A stretch of DNA of 9,769 nucleotides from contig CAKSSZ010000040.1 of assembly GCA_934489915.1 (NCBI GenBank), positions 1-9,769 of the forward strand, read 5' to 3'. A model generated the notes under the pieces. The model saw only the letters and a list, made by a program, of their open reading frames with translations, searched no databases and was not told the DNA's origin. Every line of letters begins with the position of its first letter. Position 1 is the stretch's first letter. Both the position numbers and the translations under genes were made by a program. Positions 5,500 to 9,769 of the stretch are shown piece after piece. Origin of the DNA: an uncultured Clostridia bacterium (GTDB taxonomy: Bacteria; Bacillota; Clostridia; HGM11514).

Positions 5500-5534
5500 A
5501 AGGCCGGTTTTCGGTGAGGAAACCGGCCTTTTTT
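5500..5534 (+). terminator. Rho-independent terminator after the zinc-ribbon gene
   Basis: An 11-bp perfect stem, AAGGCCGGTTT (5500-5510) with AAACCGGCCTT (5520-5530), has a 9-base loop and a run of six T (5529-5534). It ends only 27 bases before the next ATG, leaving no visible promoter for the glycosidase gene. Confidence 0.93.
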
Positions 5535-5561
5535 ATCAATTAATACATAGGAGGAAAACCA

Positions 5562-7529
5562 ATGAATTTTCGCCAGGTACATTTAGATTTTCATACCTCT
5601 GAAGCAATTGACGGAATCGGAGAGGAATTTTCAAAAGAAAACTTTCAGGAAATGTTGAAGAAGGGGCACATTAATTCCATTACCGTGTTTGCAAAGTGTC
5701 ATCACGGCTGGTCTTATCACCCCACCAAAGCCAGCCAAATGCATCCCCATCTCAAATTTGACCTTTTAAGGGCGCAGATTGAAGCGGCGCATGAGATCGG
5801 AGTAAAAACACCGGTTTACATTTCTGCCGGACTGGATCACAAATATGATTTGGAGCATCCGGAATGGCTGTGCCGTAACGAAGATCAAAGCCTTCTGGGG
5901 GCAGGCAATTTCTTACGCCCCGGATATCACAAGCTATGCTTTAACACTCCTTACTTAGACGTCTTGCTGAAGCAAATTGAAGAAGTGGTAAAGAATTATG
6001 ACGCAGACGGTATTTTTCTGGATATTGTAGCGCCTACCAACTGCCATTGCGCCGCCTGCACCAAAACCTTGCTGGAGGAAGGCAAGGATCCCGGAGATCC
6101 CATTGCCGTTCATGAATTGGGAGAACGGGTGTATTTGAATTATACCAAACAGGTAGAAGAAACCATTCATGCCATCAAGCCAGATATGCCCATTTTCCAT
6201 AACGGCGGTCATATTATTAAGGGTCGGCGGGATTTGGCACATCAAAATACCCACCTGGAATTGGAGTCCCTCCCCACCGGCGGCTGGGGCTACGACCACT
6301 TCCCCATGTCGGCACGGTATGTGCAGAATTTGGGAATGGAGGTTCTGGGCATGACCGGGAAATTCCACACCACCTGGGGAGAATTCGGCGGATATAAGCA
6401 CCCCAACGCATTGAAATACGAAGTCTCTCTGGCAGCCGCTAACGGCGCCAAATGCTCTATCGGCGATCAGCTGCACCCCTCCGGAAAAATGGACAATGCC
6501 ACCTATACCTTAATCGGAGAAGCATATTCTTATCTGGAATCCATTGAGTCTTGGTGCGACCGGGTCAAAAACGTAGCGGACATCGGCGTTCTTTCAAGCG
6601 AATCCGTGCTGATGACCAACCCGGATTATCAAACCTTTTCTCGCAACTATCCGGCTGATATAGGCTGCACCCGCATTTTGCTGGAAGGAAAATATTTATT
6701 TGATATTTTGGATCTGGACTCTGATTTTTCCCGGTACCGTGTTCTCATTTTGCCGGATCTGATCCGCATCAGTCCCCGCTTTGCACAAAAGCTGCACGAC
6801 TATGTCAAGCAAGGCGGAAAAATATTGGCAACCGGCATTTCCGGCGTGGATCAAAACGACCGCTTTGCCTTTGATTTCGGTGCAGAATTTGAAGGAGAGC
6901 ACCCGTATCAACCCACATACTTTAAACCTGATTTTAAGCTGAAATCCTTGGAGACAGCCTCCTTTGTGATTTATGAAAAAGCATATGCCGTCAAGGGAGA
7001 CCGGACAGAGGGGTGGCTGCAGCAGCCTTACTTTAACCGTGATTTGCTGCACTTCTGCTCTCATCAGCATACGCCCTGCAAAGGGGAGAACACTTCTCCC
7101 GCAGTAACCTACGGCAAGGACGGCGCTTATCTCTCCTGGCAGGTGTTCACGGATTATGCCAATTACGGCGAATTATTCGCCAAGGAAACCATCTGCCATG
7201 TGCTGGATCAATTATTGGGAGAACAAAAAACACTGGAAACCGATCTGCCCGCCCAAGGCATTGTAACGGTGCAGGAGCAGGAGGAGCGGCAGTATGTTCT
7301 TCACGTATTATACGCCGTCCCCACCAGAAGAGGAAAATCCACTGAAATTATTGAGGATCTCCTCCCGCTTTACCATACCCACGTTACGCTCCATCTGCCA
7401 AAAAAAGTAAAGGCAGCTTACCTGGCGCCTCAGAAAACCCCGATCGCCTTCACCCATGAGGGGAACCGGATTCAACTGGAGTTGGAGCAGTTTACCTGTC
7501 ATCAGATGATCGTATTAGAACACGAATAA
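5562..7529 (+). CDS. GHL6-type glycoside hydrolase with beta-galactosidase trimerisation-like domain
   Basis: This 655-residue cytoplasmic protein (no signal peptide) starts with a TIM-barrel domain of the hypothetical glycosyl hydrolase 6 (GHL6) type: RQVHLDFHTSE (4-14), VFAKCHHGWSYHPTK (42-56), then DGIFLDIVAP (149-158) with D154. A Cys cluster CHCAAC (161-166) and TWGEFGGYKHP (271-281) with E274 follow. D154 and E233, E235 or E274 are candidate catalytic acids, but this is inference. From about 340 to 560 lies a Rossmann-like domain of the kind found as the trimerisation domain in GH42 enzymes, including VLILPDLIRISP (394-405) and YVKQGGKILATG (414-425); a beta-rich C-terminal region follows. 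GH151 alpha-L-fucosidases share this architecture as I recall, so fucosidase is a possibility, but the specificity is not provable here. AGGAGG (5549-5554) is 7 bases before the ATG. The next gene is a GH78 rhamnosidase, which points to deoxysugar-containing substrates. Confidence 0.85.
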   Translation: MNFRQVHLDFHTSEAIDGIGEEFSKENFQEMLKKGHINSITVFAKCHHGWSYHPTKASQMHPHLKFDLLRAQIEAAHEIGVKTPVYISAGLDHKYDLEHPEWLCRNEDQSLLGAGNFLRPGYHKLCFNTPYLDVLLKQIEEVVKNYDADGIFLDIVAPTNCHCAACTKTLLEEGKDPGDPIAVHELGERVYLNYTKQVEETIHAIKPDMPIFHNGGHIIKGRRDLAHQNTHLELESLPTGGWGYDHFPMSARYVQNLGMEVLGMTGKFHTTWGEFGGYKHPNALKYEVSLAAANGAKCSIGDQLHPSGKMDNATYTLIGEAYSYLESIESWCDRVKNVADIGVLSSESVLMTNPDYQTFSRNYPADIGCTRILLEGKYLFDILDLDSDFSRYRVLILPDLIRISPRFAQKLHDYVKQGGKILATGISGVDQNDRFAFDFGAEFEGEHPYQPTYFKPDFKLKSLETASFVIYEKAYAVKGDRTEGWLQQPYFNRDLLHFCSHQHTPCKGENTSPAVTYGKDGAYLSWQVFTDYANYGELFAKETICHVLDQLLGEQKTLETDLPAQGIVTVQEQEERQYVLHVLYAVPTRRGKSTEIIEDLLPLYHTHVTLHLPKKVKAAYLAPQKTPIAFTHEGNRIQLELEQFTCHQMIVLEHE

Positions 7530-7532
7530 AAC

Positions 7533-7574
7533 AAGTGGCTGTGAAGCGGTTGCTTCACAGCCACTTATTTTTTT
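7533..7574 (+). terminator. Strong hairpin terminator between the two glycosidases
   Basis: A perfect 15-bp stem, AAGTGGCTGTGAAGC (7533-7547) with its complement (7552-7566), has a GGTT loop and seven T at 7568-7574. The Shine-Dalgarno sequence of the next gene begins 3 bases later, so no promoter fits between. It may act as a partial terminator or as an mRNA-stabilising intercistronic hairpin. Confidence 0.93.
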
Positions 7575-7591
7575 AAAAGGAGTGATTTTTG

Positions 7592-9655
7592 ATGAACCAT
7601 TGGATTTGTGCACCGGAATTTCTTCCGCTTAAGCCGATAGACCATTTTTGCAGAGAGCTGGAACAAGGATCCGAGCCGGAAACAAACCTCCGCAACAAAC
7701 ATATTTTATTCCGGAAAACATTTCAGGTAAAGGATGTCAACCGGTCATATCGCCTCCGGATCACAGCAGATGATTATTATAAACTCTGGATCAACGGTCA
7801 ATATGTGGGGCAGGGCCCGGCGGACGCTTATGCCATGCACTATCAATACAATGAATATGACATTACAGATATGCTGCATTCCGGAGACAATGTGATTTGC
7901 GTCCATAATTATTATCACGGCTTTGTGCAAAACCGATGGTTTACCTCCGGTGACTTTCGCCAGGGCATATGGCTCACCCTGACGGAAGACGACGTGCCGC
8001 TGCTCACGACAGATGCAAGCTGGCGCTGCCTGACCGATCCTTCCTATGACGATGGCGGGAACATTATGGGATATCAAACCCAATTTGCCGAAAACCGTGA
8101 CTGCCGCATAGGTGTAGGAAACTGGATTGCGCCGGATTATGAGGATTCCCATTGGCCCTTTGCCGCTGTAAAGGCAGAAGATGATCACGTTCTGGAGGCG
8201 CAGCCCGTGCAGCACGTCGTCCGCTACGAAGTGAAGCCTATGAAAATTACCGCCTTTCAACCGGGACATTTTCTGATGGATCTAGGGAAAGAAACAGTGG
8301 GCTGCCTTTCTTTTTGCGGCTCAGGGCAGAATGGGAGCCGGATAGAAGTACGCAGCGGAGAAGAGCTGGAGGAGGACGGTCATGTACGCTATGCCATGCG
8401 CTGCAACGTAACCTATCAGGAATTCTGGACGCTGTCCGGAGGAGTTGACCGGCTGGAAAGCTATGCATACAAAGGGTTCCGCTATGTGGAAATCATCGCT
8501 GACGATGCCGCCGTCACTCCCGATCAGTTTACCATATGGGCACAGCATGCCCCCCTCCTCCCCCGAAAAAAGGATTTTCATTGCAGCGACGCAGAAATTC
8601 AAAAAATTTGGGACATTTGCGAAAATGCGGTCATCATTGCCACACAGGAAGCTTTTGTAGACTGTCCCACCCGGGAAAAGGGGCAATACTTAGGGGATTT
8701 GCTCATCACCGGACAAGCTCACAGCATTTTAACAGGAAACGGCGCCTATTACCAGAAGGCCTTAATCGATTTTGCTCATACCGATTTTATTACCAAAGGG
8801 CTGCTTGCCGTGGCGCCGGGCAGCTTAATGCAGGAAATCGCAGATTTCTCCCTCCTGTTCCCTTACCAAGTGGTCAAATGCTATCATATTACTGGAGATC
8901 TTCGCTTTTTAGAGGAAATGCTCCCGGTGGTTACAGGAATTTTAGAAGAATTCCGACAATATGAACGCCCTGATGGACTGTTAAGCAACGTAAAAGAAAG
9001 CTGGAATTTAGTGGACTGGCCGGAAAACCTGCGGGATGGATACGATTTCCCGCTGGAGCGAATTGCAGGAGACGGTACTCACAATGTGATCAACGCTTAT
9101 TATTACGGTGCAAAAAAATACTGTAATGAAATATGCGCTTTGCTGGGGCAGCCCCCCCGTTATGATTTAACCGCTCAGCTTTCTGCCTTTCGGGCTGCCT
9201 TTTATGCAGAACAAACCGATTTATTCACCGACTCGGAAATCACTGCCCACTCTTCCCTCCACGCCAATGCGCTTCCGCTCTTTTTTGGCATGGTTTCAGA
9301 AGACGAAGCCACCCCTATCGTACATTTTTTACAGAAAAAGGGGCTGTGCTGCGGGGTATTCTTTTCCTATTTTGTATTAAAAGGAATCGCACACTACGGA
9401 TACCATCGTGAGATGGACGAGCTGCTCTGCAACCGTTCTGAGCACTCCTGGTTCCAAATGCTCTCGGAAGGCGCCACCGCTTGCTTTGAAGCATGGGGCA
9501 AGGATCAGAAACGGAACACCAGTCTGTGCCACCCCTGGGGTGCCTCTCCCATCCTGCTCATTACAGAAGAATGGATGGGGCTGCGCTTTTGTCACGGTAA
9601 ACTGAAGCAAGAAGCAGCATACCCTCCCGCACATCTTACTCTCACCTTTCAATAA
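7592..9655 (+). CDS. GH78 alpha-L-rhamnosidase-like enzyme
   Basis: This 687-residue protein matches glycoside hydrolase family 78, inverting enzymes that release terminal L-rhamnose from glycosides and oligosaccharides. The N-terminal beta-sandwich contains YKLWINGQYVGQGPADAY (63-80) and the YDITDML segment (89-95). The (alpha/alpha)6 catalytic domain starts near 330 and has DCPTREKGQYLGD (357-369). The spacing of D357, E362 and D369 equals that of the substrate-binding acids D567, E572 and D579 of Bacillus RhaB as I recall. ESWNLVDWPENLRDGYD (469-485) and GATACFEAWG (627-636) follow, with E633 the probable partner of RhaB E841, and then SLCHPWGASP (644-653). A beta-rich tail follows. There is no signal peptide, so it acts in the cytoplasm. 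ATG at 7592 is preferred; a TTG one codon earlier (7589) is also possible behind AAGGAG (7577-7582). The family is firm, the exact substrate is not. No sugar transporter or regulator is in the window. Confidence 0.92.
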   Translation: MNHWICAPEFLPLKPIDHFCRELEQGSEPETNLRNKHILFRKTFQVKDVNRSYRLRITADDYYKLWINGQYVGQGPADAYAMHYQYNEYDITDMLHSGDNVICVHNYYHGFVQNRWFTSGDFRQGIWLTLTEDDVPLLTTDASWRCLTDPSYDDGGNIMGYQTQFAENRDCRIGVGNWIAPDYEDSHWPFAAVKAEDDHVLEAQPVQHVVRYEVKPMKITAFQPGHFLMDLGKETVGCLSFCGSGQNGSRIEVRSGEELEEDGHVRYAMRCNVTYQEFWTLSGGVDRLESYAYKGFRYVEIIADDAAVTPDQFTIWAQHAPLLPRKKDFHCSDAEIQKIWDICENAVIIATQEAFVDCPTREKGQYLGDLLITGQAHSILTGNGAYYQKALIDFAHTDFITKGLLAVAPGSLMQEIADFSLLFPYQVVKCYHITGDLRFLEEMLPVVTGILEEFRQYERPDGLLSNVKESWNLVDWPENLRDGYDFPLERIAGDGTHNVINAYYYGAKKYCNEICALLGQPPRYDLTAQLSAFRAAFYAEQTDLFTDSEITAHSSLHANALPLFFGMVSEDEATPIVHFLQKKGLCCGVFFSYFVLKGIAHYGYHREMDELLCNRSEHSWFQMLSEGATACFEAWGKDQKRNTSLCHPWGASPILLITEEWMGLRFCHGKLKQEAAYPPAHLTLTFQ

Positions 9656-9661
9656 AAGAAC

Positions 9662-9695
9662 CCGCTGACAAAGTCAAAGTCAGCGGTCGTTTTTT
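9662..9695 (+). terminator. Terminator after the GH78 gene
   Basis: A perfect 8-bp stem, CCGCTGAC (9662-9669) with GTCAGCGG (9679-9686), has a 9-base loop and a T run (9690-9695). It begins 6 bases after the stop codon of the rhamnosidase-like gene and closes the glycosidase pair. Confidence 0.9.
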
Positions 9696-9705
9696 GTAAA
9701 AAAAG

Positions 9706-9734
9706 TTTCCAAAACATGCGTAATATGGTATCAT
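9706..9734 (+). promoter_or_regulatory. Promoter for a gene beyond the right edge
   Basis: TTTCCA (9706-9711, 4 of 6) lies 17 bases from TATCAT (9729-9734, 5 of 6). It follows the terminator directly. The window ends in GGGGTGTTG, which might be part of a ribosome binding site and start, so the next gene probably begins just outside. Confidence 0.55.
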
Positions 9735-9769
9735 ATAAGTGTAGAAAACAGTGTAATAATGGGGTGTTG

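Noticed and set aside
5955..6476. Minus-strand 173-codon frame inside the GHL6-type gene
   Set aside because: A shadow of a well-supported coding gene with no domain or ribosome binding site.
1..9769. CRISPR arrays, IS elements, toxin-antitoxin or phage-defence genes
   Set aside because: No direct repeat arrays, transposase-like proteins or recognisable defence domains are visible on either strand; the HD-domain protein stands alone, with no nucleotide cyclase or other defence partner beside it.

Overview
The window looks like a chromosomal segment of an endospore-forming, Gram-positive Clostridia-type bacterium (Firmicutes/Bacillota), possibly a gut Oscillospiraceae-like species. The grounds are a sporulation sigma factor SigH, a darA-holB-ricT cluster of the kind found in Firmicutes, strong AGGAGG ribosome binding sites, consensus TTGACA/TATAAT promoters and CCA-encoding tRNA genes. 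The lineage is inference from gene content. I see no prophage, transposase, IS, CRISPR or conjugation genes.

Region 1 (1-2826, all minus strand). A small gene related to the DUF6774-like family is followed by an operon with its own promoter: darA (c-di-AMP-binding PII-like protein), holB (DNA polymerase III delta prime subunit) and ricT/yaaT (PSP1-family Fe-S protein of the Ric complex). holB and ricT overlap by 8 bases. After ricT comes a long RNA hairpin that may end the transcript, then two promoters in tandem reading leftward into tRNA-Thr(UGU) at the window edge.

Region 2 (2911-4284, plus strand). Two half-size TauE/SafE (TSUP) membrane protein genes overlap by 4 bases and probably form a two-subunit permease. 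A separate promoter then drives an HD-domain metal-dependent phosphohydrolase.

Region 3 (4323-5534, plus strand). A consensus promoter drives sigH, followed after 6 bases by tRNA-Gly(CCC), then a tRNA-like folded stretch, then a small protein with four CxxC motifs, closed by a strong terminator. These genes probably share one transcript that is processed around the tRNA.

Region 4 (5562-9695, plus strand). Two large cytoplasmic glycoside hydrolases: a GHL6/beta-galactosidase-trimerisation-like enzyme of unassigned specificity and a GH78 alpha-L-rhamnosidase-like enzyme. Neither has a signal peptide, so they likely act on imported deoxysugar-containing oligosaccharides or glycosides. Each is preceded within 30 bases by a near-perfect terminator hairpin, leaving no room for an ordinary promoter. 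A third terminator closes the pair and a promoter then points to a gene beyond the right edge.

Most of the window is ordinary housekeeping. The parts that merit a second look are the tRNA-like element at 5101-5164, the hairpin-separated glycosidase pair, the split TSUP permease and the 21-bp hairpin after ricT. I did not find convincing evidence of a wholly new defence or mobile system.
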